From Fervidobacterium changbaicum (lineage in GTDB: Bacteria; Thermotogota; Thermotogae; Thermotogales; Fervidobacteriaceae), in contig NZ_CP026721.1 of the NCBI RefSeq assembly GCF_004117075.1, forward strand, positions 1,674,001 through 1,738,000: a DNA stretch of 64,000 bases, in the 5' to 3' direction. The first letter of the stretch is position 1. The number at the start of each line of letters is the position of its first letter. A program made the translations under genes and the position numbers. The notes under the pieces are model-generated. The model ran no database searches, was not told the origin of the DNA, and was given only the letters and a program-made list of their open reading frames with translations. Shown here piece by piece: positions 38,238 through 47,647 of the stretch.

Positions 38238-38267
38238 TTGATTTTTAACATAGACATGTGAGATAAT
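38238..38267 (+). promoter_or_regulatory. Promoter of dnaA
   Basis: TTGATT (38238-38243) and GATAAT (38262-38267) are 18 bases apart, about 84 bases upstream of the dnaA start. Confidence 0.6.
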
Positions 38268-38350
38268 ACTCAGTGCACAGCACTTTACCCCACCCCCCTT
38301 AATTTCATTAAGTTCATTTTCCTTTTCACTGCGCAATTCGAGGTGTGTTT

Positions 38351-39700
38351 ATGGATAACGTAGATATCAAGGAAAAGATTATGTCCGCACTTAAGGAAAA
38401 GGTTAGCCGCCAGCAATGGGAACATTGGTTCATAGACTTCTATGTTAAACGTGTAGAAGGAACCCACGTTGTATTTGAGGTGGGTAATCTTTTTCTCAAA
38501 GGATACATCGAGAAAAAATTCGATAAGGTTATCAAAAAGGCCATAGCCGAGGCAGTAAGTCAAGGCGCAACTTACGAGATAGTTTATGCTCAGATTGTCA
38601 ACTCCGAAAACTTCGAAGATGAAGTTCCAGAGAACGTTGCCCTAGTCAGGAAAAAGCCTGTTCTCATAACCCCTCTGAACCCCAAGTACAGGTTTGACAA
38701 CTTTGTTGTCGATGAATTCAACCAGTTCGCTTACAATCTGCTCCTTGAAGCGGCGAAAAAGCCAGGTACCTACAATCCCATATTTATTTACAGTGAAGCG
38801 GGAATGGGTAAGACGCACTTGGTTCAAGCATACGGTAACTATTTGCTATCCCAAAACCCAGATCTGAGATTTGCCTACTTGACAAGTGAAAGTTTTATGA
38901 ATGAACTCATCACGAAACTCAAATCTGGTAATATGGAAGAATTTCGGGAACGCTACAGAAAGAAGATCGACGTGCTTGTGATCGATGACATTCAGTTTTT
39001 GGCTGGGAAGAAGGGTGTTCAGATAGAACTCTTCCACACTTTCAACACACTTTACGAAGCAGGAAAACAGATCATCGTTTGTTCCGATCGCTCACCGAAA
39101 GAACTTAAAGATTTCCAGGACAGAGTTATCTCAAGATTCCAGATGGGAGTCGTTGCGCAGATAAAAACGCCATCACAAGAAGCGATGTACAAAATAGCTA
39201 AAAAGGTTGTCGACGACGAAAAAGCCGATATTGATGATGGTATATTGCGATATGTCGCTGCGCATATTAGAGGAAGTATAAGAATTCTAAAGGGGGCAGT
39301 GATAAAACTCATAGCTTACAAGAGCATGTACGGAGAACTGAATATTTCAATTGTGAAGTCTATCTTACGGGATGTACTCACTGAAGATACCTCCACCAGC
39401 TCTGAAGGAGATATTGTGGATGTAATCGCTAAGACCTTTAAAACAACGAAAGATGACATTTTATCAGGTTCAAGAGATCGGAATACATCCTTAGCGAGGC
39501 AAGTATGCATGTATTTTATGGTAAAAAAATATGGTCTATCTACAAGGAAGGTTGGCGAAATCTTCAACAAAACACATCCGTCGGTAATAAATTCTGTTAA
39601 ATCAATAGAGAAAAAACTGGAAAATGAGAAGGATTTCGCGTTGTTATTAAGAAGCATTGAAAAAGAACTTCAAAAAAGTGTTGGAAAAGCTTATTCTTGA
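38351..39700 (+). CDS. dnaA: Chromosomal replication initiator DnaA
   Basis: A 449-residue AAA+ initiator. Domain I (about 5-80) is followed by a short linker (about 80-105). The AAA+ core has Walker A SEAGMGKTH near 150 and Walker B VLVIDDIQFLAG. Domain IV ends in the DNA-binding signature RNTSLARQVCMYFMVKKYGLS...HPSVINSVKSI. GAGGTG five bases upstream supports ATG 38351. The upstream region is a candidate oriC. Confidence 0.97.
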   Translation: MDNVDIKEKIMSALKEKVSRQQWEHWFIDFYVKRVEGTHVVFEVGNLFLKGYIEKKFDKVIKKAIAEAVSQGATYEIVYAQIVNSENFEDEVPENVALVRKKPVLITPLNPKYRFDNFVVDEFNQFAYNLLLEAAKKPGTYNPIFIYSEAGMGKTHLVQAYGNYLLSQNPDLRFAYLTSESFMNELITKLKSGNMEEFRERYRKKIDVLVIDDIQFLAGKKGVQIELFHTFNTLYEAGKQIIVCSDRSPKELKDFQDRVISRFQMGVVAQIKTPSQEAMYKIAKKVVDDEKADIDDGILRYVAAHIRGSIRILKGAVIKLIAYKSMYGELNISIVKSILRDVLTEDTSTSSEGDIVDVIAKTFKTTKDDILSGSRDRNTSLARQVCMYFMVKKYGLSTRKVGEIFNKTHPSVINSVKSIEKKLENEKDFALLLRSIEKELQKSVGKAYS

Positions 39701-39737
39701 TAACGATAGCAACAGAGCACTGTGAATTTGGAGGTTG

Positions 39738-39766
39738 TTGAAAAATTAAAACTTTTGTGTTATAAT
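39738..39766 (+). promoter_or_regulatory. Promoter of the ferredoxin gene
   Basis: TTGAAA (39738-39743) and TATAAT (39761-39766), 17-base spacing. Confidence 0.85.
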
Positions 39767-39795
39767 CAACAATGACGTTGAAAAGGAGGTGCTAA

Positions 39796-39981
<186 letters not shown>

Positions 39982-40020
39982 CAAGTAGGGGTAACAAAAA
40001 TCACGCTTACAGTTTTTCAC

Positions 40021-40050
40021 AAGGGGGCTTAGCCCCCTTGTTTGTTTTTA
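40021..40050 (+). terminator. Terminator after ferredoxin
   Basis: AAGGGGGC-TTA-GCCCCCTT followed by GTTTGTTTTTA. Confidence 0.93.
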
Positions 40051-40135
40051 TGTTCACTAAAAAGTTGTATAAAACCGAGAAAGAAAAAAGCCTTAGAGCA
40101 GAAACAAAAGATTTCCCTTATTTTTGCTATGCTAT

Positions 40136-40165
40136 TGCATTTGCCAAGCATTGATGTGTTATAAT
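40136..40165 (+). promoter_or_regulatory. Promoter of the importer operon
   Basis: TTGCAT (40136-40141) and TATAAT (40160-40165) are 18 bases apart, about 97 bases upstream of the first gene. Confidence 0.65.
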
Positions 40166-40261
40166 ATAATCAACGAGCGGCATTTGAAATTCAAGCATCG
40201 AAAATACAAAGCCAAAATATACAAAAAAGTTGATGAAAAGGAAGGTGTAAGGAGAGTGCGA

Positions 40262-42133
40262 GTGACAAGGCAGATTAAACATCTTCAAAATTCTTCGTAT
40301 TTGTTTGTACTCATAGCTTTTTTCCTTTCGTTTTTTGTTTCCATGCTTTTTGGTTTAGACATGGAGAAAGCCAAAGAGATTTATCGAAGTTATCTTTCAC
40401 CTACATCGGAATTTCACAGGACTGTGTTATCCTACATTAATAACGACCTCCCTATCTACAGGTTTTTGAAAATCTACATGGTAGGTTCAACAGAAAAGAC
40501 CGAGACCACAAAAAAGACGGGCGACTATTTGGAAGCGATTAAACCGCTGGAAACTGCAAATTCTGATGAGGAAAGACTTGCTAGAGCAGTGTACCTTTCG
40601 TATTGGGAAGCGAAATTGAATAATCGTTCATTTGGTAGAGAACTTGTGAAGGGTTCGCCGATATTCAATTCCTTCTTCAATGAGTATCAAATGCGCTTGG
40701 TTGATGCATTCGGTAATTATGCGCAAGACCTGGCAGCCTACCTTTTTGGTGCGGATGTCAACCTTCCTTACGTTCCGGAAGAGTTAAGAAAAATAAGGAC
40801 GGATATTCTTGGCGATTACGAGTACGTTCCCGTGTACAATGGCGAAGAATTAGCTGCGATAACTTTAATAATGAAAGAACCGGAAGTTGTTAAAACTCTT
40901 AGTGATATTATATTAGAATCAGAAAAGTCCGCACAAGATTACGATCCGGAGATGCTCATTTTGAGAACACGTGGAACTATCTTTAGAAGCTCGTACAATT
41001 TGATTGCCGGGTTGAAAGACGAAATTGCTTCCGAATTTGTGGAGATAACCCCAAAAGAGAGGAATTATGCCTGGATCAGATGGATAATCTACGCAGGTAT
41101 AGTCTTGATTTGGCTCTATGTGTACAAGAACATCAACATCCCGCTTGCACTTATAATAGCTTCTGAAACGGTGTACATCGGTGTGTTCATGAACATGCAA
41201 TCCACATCGGACGGCATGATCTACGGCATCGTTATGGCGATAGCATTGCTATTTTCCATATTCTACTTCCTATTCAAAAAGCAACCCGTTCTTTTCTTGA
41301 TCAGCGTTTTAACAGCGGTTACTTTGTTCCTGCCTTCATTTGCCACGAAAGACCTTCTGATGCCGGAATCTTTCAGTTCATCGCCTTTCTACAGCACGTT
41401 GGTTAACGAGGTACTTGAAGAACCGCTTAGTGTTGTACAAAGACGCTTAAAGGATTACAACACGACAGTAAACGAGTCTATTGAGAAGTTCAACGCAGTA
41501 CTAACGGATGCAGGAATCGATGTCTACACCTTGTCAGATGAATATGTTGCACCAGAAGCCTTTGAAAAAAGGGTAGAGTACGTGAAAGAGTTGGTTAAGA
41601 AGACGAACGATAAGAACCTAACAAAACAATTGAACGACTTTATATATTTCGAAACGAAAAGGGCAAAGAAAGTAGAAAAAATCATCTCTGAGTTTGAAAG
41701 GGATTTCAGAAAATTTGCTGCCATTGGCTCTGATACTTTCCGGAATAAACTTGCTGAATTTGCAGAATCAAAGTTCCAAGGAATGCACAAAGACAGATTG
41801 TTGAAAGCGATTTCATCCACTCCAAAAAAGGCTTACGTAACACTACCAACGTACAAAGCTTATTATTCGCTCTCAGCTGTTATCCTGATATCGCTTTCCC
41901 TATTCTTGATAGCTCTTAAAAGGTATGAAGCTTTTATTCCACTTGTTGGTGCGCTTGCCGTGTCCGTTTTGACGCTGTTTAGAACACAAAACGTTTTCGT
42001 ACAGGTTGGTGTTCCTTCACTTAACGTTTACATAAGCTGGTTAATTCCCTATACTCTGGTGTTATCATTTGCGCTTGGATTTTATTGGTTGAAAGAAAAC
42101 CACATCATCCTTAGAAGGAGGGAGAGAGTATGA
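40262..42133 (+). CDS. Large membrane protein of unknown function, first in the importer operon
   Basis: A 623-residue protein with a TM helix near 16-35, an extracytoplasmic/helical segment of about 230 residues (VNLPYVPEELRK...), a cluster of four to five TM helices (about 275-375), a second soluble domain rich in Glu/Lys (about 390-540), and two or three TM helices at the end. No catalytic motif is recognised. AAGGAG places the start at GTG 40262. Its stop overlaps the start of the binding-protein gene (ATGA), so it is coupled to a nucleoside-type importer and may be an accessory. Confidence 0.7.
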   Translation: MTRQIKHLQNSSYLFVLIAFFLSFFVSMLFGLDMEKAKEIYRSYLSPTSEFHRTVLSYINNDLPIYRFLKIYMVGSTEKTETTKKTGDYLEAIKPLETANSDEERLARAVYLSYWEAKLNNRSFGRELVKGSPIFNSFFNEYQMRLVDAFGNYAQDLAAYLFGADVNLPYVPEELRKIRTDILGDYEYVPVYNGEELAAITLIMKEPEVVKTLSDIILESEKSAQDYDPEMLILRTRGTIFRSSYNLIAGLKDEIASEFVEITPKERNYAWIRWIIYAGIVLIWLYVYKNINIPLALIIASETVYIGVFMNMQSTSDGMIYGIVMAIALLFSIFYFLFKKQPVLFLISVLTAVTLFLPSFATKDLLMPESFSSSPFYSTLVNEVLEEPLSVVQRRLKDYNTTVNESIEKFNAVLTDAGIDVYTLSDEYVAPEAFEKRVEYVKELVKKTNDKNLTKQLNDFIYFETKRAKKVEKIISEFERDFRKFAAIGSDTFRNKLAEFAESKFQGMHKDRLLKAISSTPKKAYVTLPTYKAYYSLSAVILISLSLFLIALKRYEAFIPLVGALAVSVLTLFRTQNVFVQVGVPSLNVYISWLIPYTLVLSFALGFYWLKENHIILRRRERV

Positions 42134-43233
42134 AGAGGTTCTTTGTTTTCGTGCTTCTTGCGGTAGTTTTAACGCTCGGGTTCTCATTCAAAGCCATCAT
42201 GGTGACCGACACAGGTGGACTTGGTGACAAGTCGTTCAACGATGGAACATGGGCAGGTATCCAAAGAGCGGCGAACGAACTCAAAGTTGAAGCAAAGGTA
42301 ATCATGTCACAAGAACAGTCCGACTACATTCCAAACTTGACAAAAGCTGCTCAGGAAGTTATGAAGGAAAAAGACGGTGGTATCGTCTTTGCAGTTGGTT
42401 TCATGATGACAGATGCCCTCATGAAAGTTGCACAGCAATTCCCAACAGTTTACTTCGCTGGAATTGACATTGACTTTGAAGGTAAGGAACTTCCAAACGT
42501 TATAAACTTCTTGTTTAAAGAACAGGAATCAGCATTTCTTGTTGGTTACATTGCAGCAGCCATGACAAGAACGGGAAAGGTCGGATTTGTCGGTGGACTT
42601 TCTATTCCTCCAGTTGAAAGATTCAGATACGGTTACGAAGCGGGTATAAAAGCATACGAAGACCTTAAGGGCAAAAAGGTAACAATCATTAGAGGTTACA
42701 CCAACGAATTCAGCGATCCAAAGAAAGGTAAAGATCTTGCCAATTCCCAGTTCTCACAGGGTGTAGACATCATCTTCGCAGCAGCTGGCGCATGTGGTAA
42801 CGGAGTCATTGAAGCAGCAAAAGAAAGATCAGAGAAGCTTGCAGGTAAAGGATACGAGAACATCAAAAAACGTGCACTTTCCGGTCTACCAATGTACTAT
42901 GCCATAGGAGTTGATGTAGACCAAGACTACATGGCACCTGGTGTTGTCCTCACAAGTGCGATGAAAGGCGTCGACATGGCAGGATACTACGGTGTCAAAT
43001 GGGCCTTCACAGGACAGTTCAAAGGCGGAGTCAAAAACCTTGGCTTGAAAGAAAACGGTGTTAGAATGTCTGAAATGAAGTATACAAAAGAAATCGTCGA
43101 AAAACTTGCACCGAATGCTCTCAAAGAACTCGAATATCTTAAACAACTCATCATCGAAGGCAAGATCGTTATTCCAGATTCAGAAGATGCACTCAAGGCA
43201 TTCACTGTTAAAGGTTTGAAACTTCCAAAATAA
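42130..43233 (+). CDS. BMP-family substrate-binding protein of a nucleoside-type ABC importer
   Basis: A 367-residue basic membrane protein/PnrA-type periplasmic protein. The N-terminal signal peptide (about 1-19) is followed by AIMVTDTGGLGDKSFNDGTW, GIVFAVGFMMTDALMKVAQQFP, VGYIAAAMTRTGKVGFVGG and GVDVDQDYMAPGVVLTSAMKG. Homologues bind purine nucleosides. It has no lipobox Cys. AAGGAGGGAG precedes ATG 42130. Confidence 0.92.
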   Translation: MKRFFVFVLLAVVLTLGFSFKAIMVTDTGGLGDKSFNDGTWAGIQRAANELKVEAKVIMSQEQSDYIPNLTKAAQEVMKEKDGGIVFAVGFMMTDALMKVAQQFPTVYFAGIDIDFEGKELPNVINFLFKEQESAFLVGYIAAAMTRTGKVGFVGGLSIPPVERFRYGYEAGIKAYEDLKGKKVTIIRGYTNEFSDPKKGKDLANSQFSQGVDIIFAAAGACGNGVIEAAKERSEKLAGKGYENIKKRALSGLPMYYAIGVDVDQDYMAPGVVLTSAMKGVDMAGYYGVKWAFTGQFKGGVKNLGLKENGVRMSEMKYTKEIVEKLAPNALKELEYLKQLIIEGKIVIPDSEDALKAFTVKGLKLPK

Positions 43234-43269
43234 TACAGAAGAAACTGTGAAACTCTACGATCTTTCTCA

Positions 43270-43293
43270 GGGGGCGGTATGCCCCCGTTTTGA
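43270..43293 (+). terminator. Terminator-like hairpin after the binding-protein gene
   Basis: GGGGGC-GGTAT-GCCCCC followed by GTTTTGAT. It probably reduces read-through, leaving more binding protein than ATPase and permeases. Confidence 0.75.
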
Positions 43294-43344
43294 TAGACTA
43301 TACAAGCACAGACACAATCTGCAGTTGCATGCTTGTGTAGTCTA
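43294..43344 (+). other. Long stem-loop directly following the terminator
   Basis: TAGACTATACAAGCA (43294-43308) pairs with TGCTTGTGTAGTCTA (43330-43344), with one or two mismatches, around a 21-base loop. It may stabilise transcript ends or be a short remnant of an inserted palindrome. Confidence 0.55.
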
Positions 43345-43399
43345 CCAAGATGGCGTTCTTAGTTTATATGACTTTACCAGTGTTGGAGGTGGACTTGTA

Positions 43400-44998
43400 G
43401 TGGACGATTTGAGAAAAGATTTGAAGGATAGCAAAGACCCAAAACATGAGAGTCGAGATAGCCATTCTGAGTACGCTGTTGAGATGATAGAGATCACCAA
43501 AAGATTCCCCGGCGTGCTCGCAAACGACAGGGTAACGGTCAGGATTAAGAAAGGCGAAATCCACGCTATTGTTGGAGAGAACGGTGCTGGGAAAAGTACG
43601 TTGATGAACCAACTTTATGGACTCTATCATCCGGACAGTGGTGAGATACGTATCTTCGGTGAGCGAAGAGTTTTCACAGGACCAAGGGATGCGATAAGGT
43701 CAGGAATCGGAATGGTGCACCAGCATTTCATGCTCGTTAATACCTTGACTGTGGCCGAAAACGTCGTACTTGGAAACGAACCTGTGAAGGGTGTTAATTT
43801 TGACTTGAAAAGGGCAAGACAAGAAGTTAAGGAGCTGTCTGAAAAGTACGGTCTGTACGTCGATGTTGATGCAAAGATTGAAGACATTCCAGTTGGTATG
43901 CAACAGCGTGTCGAGATAATAAAAACACTTTACAGAGGTGCGAATATAATCATCCTCGACGAACCTACAGCCGTTTTAACTCCCCAAGAAGTTGAGGAAC
44001 TCTTTGAGATCATGAGGAACTTGCAAAAGAGTGGAAAAACGATACTATTCATTTCGCACAAACTCAACGAAGTTATGGAAATCAGCGACAGAATAACAGT
44101 GATGCGTGGTGGAAGGGTAACGGCTGAACTTATTACAAAGGAAACGAACGAACGTGAGATAGCACGTGCGATGGTTGGTAGGGATGTCGTTTTGAAGCTC
44201 GACAAGGCACCGCATACACCTAAGGAAGTGGTATTTGAAGTCAAAGACCTTTGGGTAAAGGATAATAGGCACCTTGATGCGGTCAGAGGAGTTTCGTTTA
44301 AGGTAAGAAAAGGTGAAATTGTAGGTATTGCTGGTGTTGCAGGTAATGGACAGACGGAACTGGTTGAAGCTATAACTGGACTAAGAAGGGCTGAAAAAGG
44401 ACAAGTGATATTCGAAGGAGTAGACGTGACGAACAAGCATCCTAGGATCCTTAGAGAGATGGGGATGACACATATAGCAGAAGATAGGCTGAAACATGCT
44501 CTAATTAAGCAATTCCCAGCCTATTACAATGTGATCCTCGGCAGGCATTACAAACGTCCGTTTGCAGCTGGCGCCTTCTTGAACCATCAAGAGATAAAAA
44601 GATACACAGCCGAACTGATGGAAGAGTTCGATGTAAGACCAAGGATAATAGAGCACCTTGGTGGTAACTTCTCCGGTGGTAATCAGCAAAAATTGGTTGT
44701 TGGAAGGGAAATAAAAGCGGGACCGAAGTTTATGGTTGTAGCACAACCTACAAGGGGACTCGACGTTGGAGCGATCGAATTCATCCACAGGCAAATTTTA
44801 AAAATGAGGGAACACGATGTGGGGATTCTTTTGATATCAATGGAATTAGAGGAAATATTCTCACTGAGCGATAGGATATTGGTGATGTACGAAGGGCAAA
44901 TCATGGGTGAAGTAAAACCAGAAGAAACAACTGTTGAAGAAGTAGGCTTAATGATGGCCGGTAAGAGACTTGAAGAAGTTCGAGGTGGTAAGAAATGA
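43400..44998 (+). CDS. Nucleoside-type ABC importer ATP-binding protein (duplicated)
   Basis: A 532-residue protein with two ABC domains. The first has Walker A GENGAGKSTLM, a signature of the form VGMQQRVEI and Walker B IIILDEPTAVL. The second has GVAGNGQTEL, the signature FSGGNQQK and the Walker B VAQPTRGLDV, where the catalytic Glu is replaced. This layout is like NupO/YufO. GGAGGTGG favours GTG 43400 over the long upstream open frame. It overlaps the permease gene by 4 bases. Confidence 0.93.
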   Translation: MDDLRKDLKDSKDPKHESRDSHSEYAVEMIEITKRFPGVLANDRVTVRIKKGEIHAIVGENGAGKSTLMNQLYGLYHPDSGEIRIFGERRVFTGPRDAIRSGIGMVHQHFMLVNTLTVAENVVLGNEPVKGVNFDLKRARQEVKELSEKYGLYVDVDAKIEDIPVGMQQRVEIIKTLYRGANIIILDEPTAVLTPQEVEELFEIMRNLQKSGKTILFISHKLNEVMEISDRITVMRGGRVTAELITKETNEREIARAMVGRDVVLKLDKAPHTPKEVVFEVKDLWVKDNRHLDAVRGVSFKVRKGEIVGIAGVAGNGQTELVEAITGLRRAEKGQVIFEGVDVTNKHPRILREMGMTHIAEDRLKHALIKQFPAYYNVILGRHYKRPFAAGAFLNHQEIKRYTAELMEEFDVRPRIIEHLGGNFSGGNQQKLVVGREIKAGPKFMVVAQPTRGLDVGAIEFIHRQILKMREHDVGILLISMELEEIFSLSDRILVMYEGQIMGEVKPEETTVEEVGLMMAGKRLEEVRGGKK

Positions 44999-46080
44999 AG
45001 AAGCTTGAAATGAAAAAAGCACTGGAGAGCATTGCCGTTCCAGTTATCGCTGTCTTAATCGCTTTGTTAATTTCTGGGTTCATTATTCTTGCTATAGGCA
45101 AGAATCCGATAAAGGCTTATGGCGTACTTTTGCACGGCGCTTTTGGAAACAAACAGGCGATAATTGATACATTAATAAAGACCACACCTTTGATTTTGAC
45201 AGGTTTGGCTGTTGGTTTTGGCTTTAGGGCGGGTGTGTTCAATATAGGTGCTGAAGGTCAGATGGCGATGGGTGCTTTGATGGCTGCGACATTTGCAAGC
45301 AATTTCGGAGGTCTACCTCCTGCTGTTGCAATTCCTCTCACAATTTTAATAGGTATGGGTGCCGGTGCCGGTTGGGCTGCTATAGCGGGGTATTTGAAAG
45401 CAAAAACAGGTGCTCACGAGGTTGTCACAACAATTATGTTGAACTGGATTACAACATACTTGGCTTCGTTCATGGTAACTGGGCCACTTGCAACTGGTTC
45501 AGGCACACCGAAAAGCCCTGAAATTGCTCAGTCTGCTCAATTGCCAGTTCTTATGAGAGTTGGTGCAATGGAACTTAGTGCTGGAATACTTATTTCCATA
45601 GCTGCGGCTGTATTTATGTACGTTTTCTTAAATAAAACAACAACTGGATACGAAATCAAAGCTGTTGGTTTCAATCCATACGCTGCCGAATACGGCGGAA
45701 TTAGTGTTGCGAAAAACGTTGTACTTGCTATGGCGATAAGCGGCGCACTCGCTGGACTTGCCGGTGTTACTGAATTAATGGGAGTTCACCACAGATTCTT
45801 GGGCGAGCTTTCCGGTGGTAAAGGTTTTGATGGTATCAGTATCGCGTTGATAGGACAAAACAATCCAATAGGTATTATCTTTGCAGCGCTTCTAATCGGT
45901 GCGCTTAGAACGGGAAGCAACGAGATGCAATTTATGGGTGTTTCGAAATACATCGTTATCATCGTGCAAGGCATCGTGATATTCTTGGTTGCAGCAGATA
46001 GAATAGTTAAGGCCATTTATGCAAGAAAGAAGGTCAACTACCTCCGACTGAAGTCGAGGGCTAGTAAAAGCCTTAGTTGA
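44995..46080 (+). CDS. Nucleoside-type ABC importer permease 1 (C-terminus altered by IscB element)
   Basis: A 361-residue multispanning permease of the YufP/NupP group (branched-chain/nucleoside permease fold): KTTPLILTGLAVGFGFRAGVFNIGAEGQMAMGAL and the GGKGFDGISIALIGQNNPIGI motif. From residue about 346 on (after ARKK) the frame enters the inserted element and adds about 15 foreign residues (VNYLRLKSRASKSLS) encoded by omega-RNA sequence. The native protein probably ended at KK. Confidence 0.92.
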   Translation: MKKLEMKKALESIAVPVIAVLIALLISGFIILAIGKNPIKAYGVLLHGAFGNKQAIIDTLIKTTPLILTGLAVGFGFRAGVFNIGAEGQMAMGALMAATFASNFGGLPPAVAIPLTILIGMGAGAGWAAIAGYLKAKTGAHEVVTTIMLNWITTYLASFMVTGPLATGSGTPKSPEIAQSAQLPVLMRVGAMELSAGILISIAAAVFMYVFLNKTTTGYEIKAVGFNPYAAEYGGISVAKNVVLAMAISGALAGLAGVTELMGVHHRFLGELSGGKGFDGISIALIGQNNPIGIIFAALLIGALRTGSNEMQFMGVSKYIVIIVQGIVIFLVAADRIVKAIYARKKVNYLRLKSRASKSLS

Positions 46081-46327
46081 CCAGCCTGAGCACTGGACCC
46101 GAAGGACAAGGGGACGAAGGTGCTACGTTGGTAGTAGGCTCAAGACCCACTCCGGGATGCTTCTCCAGTCCCGGACCCTGGAAGTGCTGGTTGCAGACAA
46201 CCTTTGGGGTGTGGGCGAAACGGACCAGCACACGTGCCGGCTACCAACATTGGCGAGGAGAGTGCTAAAGTGAGTCCGCTTTAGCACGTCACAAGGCCCG
46301 TAAGGGCATTTTCATGGAGTGAGACGC
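46033..46327 (+). ncRNA. Candidate omega-RNA of IscB
   Basis: 295 bases with strong structure directly upstream of iscB. The stem GGTCAACTA/TAGTTGACC (46032-46040 with 46074-46082) encloses two hairpins. A GTTGGTAG/CTACCAAC stem (46127-46134 with 46241-46248) holds a C/G-rich multi-branch region. The hairpin GTGCTAAAG/CTTTAGCAC (46262-46287) and GCCC-GTAA-GGGC (46296-46307) follow. GC content is clearly higher than in the neighbours. The guide is expected to be the roughly 15-20 bases just before 46033, i.e. the end of the permease gene. Confidence 0.8.
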
Positions 46328-47647
46328 ATGGTGTTTGTGTTAGACAAAAACAAAAAGCCTCTGATGCCCTGTTCAGAAAAGCGCGCAAGATTGTTACTAA
46401 GTCGTGGCAGGGCAGTGGTTCACAAAATGCATCCGTTCACTATACGTCTAAAAGACAGAACAGTACAGCAAAGCGAGTTACAACCTTTAAGATTAAAACT
46501 CGACCAAGGAGCGAAGGTTACTGGTCTTTCAGTTTTGCGAGAAGACGGCGATGTAGCAGAAACAGTTTTTCTTTGCGAGATACACCACAAGACAGACATA
46601 AAGCAAAAACTTGATGCCAGGCGTGCTGTTCGTCGAAGTAGAAGAAACAGAAAGACTCGCTACCGAAAGCCGAGGTTTCTGAATCGAAGACGGCCTGAAG
46701 GGTGGCTGCCATCATCGTTCAAAGCAAGAGCAGACCAGCTTGTAAATGTGGTAATCAAACTGACAAAGCTGTTGCCAATAAGTGCAATATCCATCGAAGA
46801 TGCAAAGTTTGATACTCAAAAGTTGCAAAATCCAGAGATTTCTGGTATTGAATACCAACGAGGCACACTTTTTGGTTACGAGGTAAGGGAATATCTTTTG
46901 GAAAAGTGGGGACGAAGATGTGCATACTGTGGTAGAAGCGATGTACCACTGGAAATCGACCACATCGTACCAAGGTCAAGAGGTGGCACAGATAGAGTAT
47001 CAAACCTAACACTTGCTTGCCGGGAGTGTAACCAAAAGAAGAGCAACAAAACAGCTGCTGAGTTTGGATACCCACATATTGAAGAGCGGGCAAGACAAAC
47101 ATACAAGCAAGCAGCATTCATGAACTCGATACGCTCATATCTGAGCAAATCATTAAGCAGTTTTGGAATACCAGTTGAATACGGAACAGGAGCGCTAACA
47201 AAGGCAAATCGCATTCGTCTGGGGTTTCCCAAAGAGCACTATTTCGATGCATGTTGTGTTGGTGAGAGTACACCGAGTGAGATTCGTATAACACAAAGTT
47301 ATGTGCAAATATGGCGTGCAGTTGGTCGTGGAACAAGGCAGATGTGTAATACAGATAAGTTTGGTTTCCCACGTGGGCATAGGCAAAGATGTAAGAAACA
47401 CTTTGGTTTCCAAACTGGAGATATAGTTAAAGCTATTGTACCACGAGGAAAGTACGCTGGTATCTGGATGGGTATGGTAGCAGTGAGAGCAAGCGGATTT
47501 TTCGACATTAAGGATAAAAATGGCAAAAGGGTATGTCAGGGAATAAGATATAAGTACTGCAAGCTGATTCAAACAGCCGATGGTTGGCAATATAGCAAGA
47601 CAAAAACAAACTATTCTATATCTCACACGACTGAAGTCGCGTGCATC
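46033..47647 (+). mobile_element. IscB-bearing IS200/IS605-like element without TnpA
   Basis: An insertion between two adjoining permease genes with an omega-RNA region and iscB. Both ends have IS605-like imperfect palindromes: CTCCGACT-GA-AGTCGAGG (46042-46059) near the left end and CACGACT-GA-AGTCGCGTG (47627-47644) near the right. No transposase is present, so mobility would depend on a TnpA in trans. Exact limits are inferred from the reconstructed permease end; no target duplication is expected for this family. Confidence 0.75.

Larger units (their letters stand above)
37961..38350. other. AT-rich region between the M55 operon and dnaA, candidate oriC
   Basis: No gene was found in this region. 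It contains three AGCATACA units at exactly 10-base period (38023-38050), two TTAACATA boxes (38221-38228 and about 38246), very AT-rich stretches, and a pyrimidine-purine step CCCCACCCCCCTT (38288-38300) before dnaA. Classic TTATCCACA boxes are not seen here. The dnaA neighbourhood makes it a candidate origin only. Confidence 0.4.

Noticed and set aside
43247-43399. N-terminal extension of the importer ATPase
   Set aside because: It would translate the terminator and the stem-loop; GTG 43400 behind GGAGGTGG begins directly before the ABC domain.
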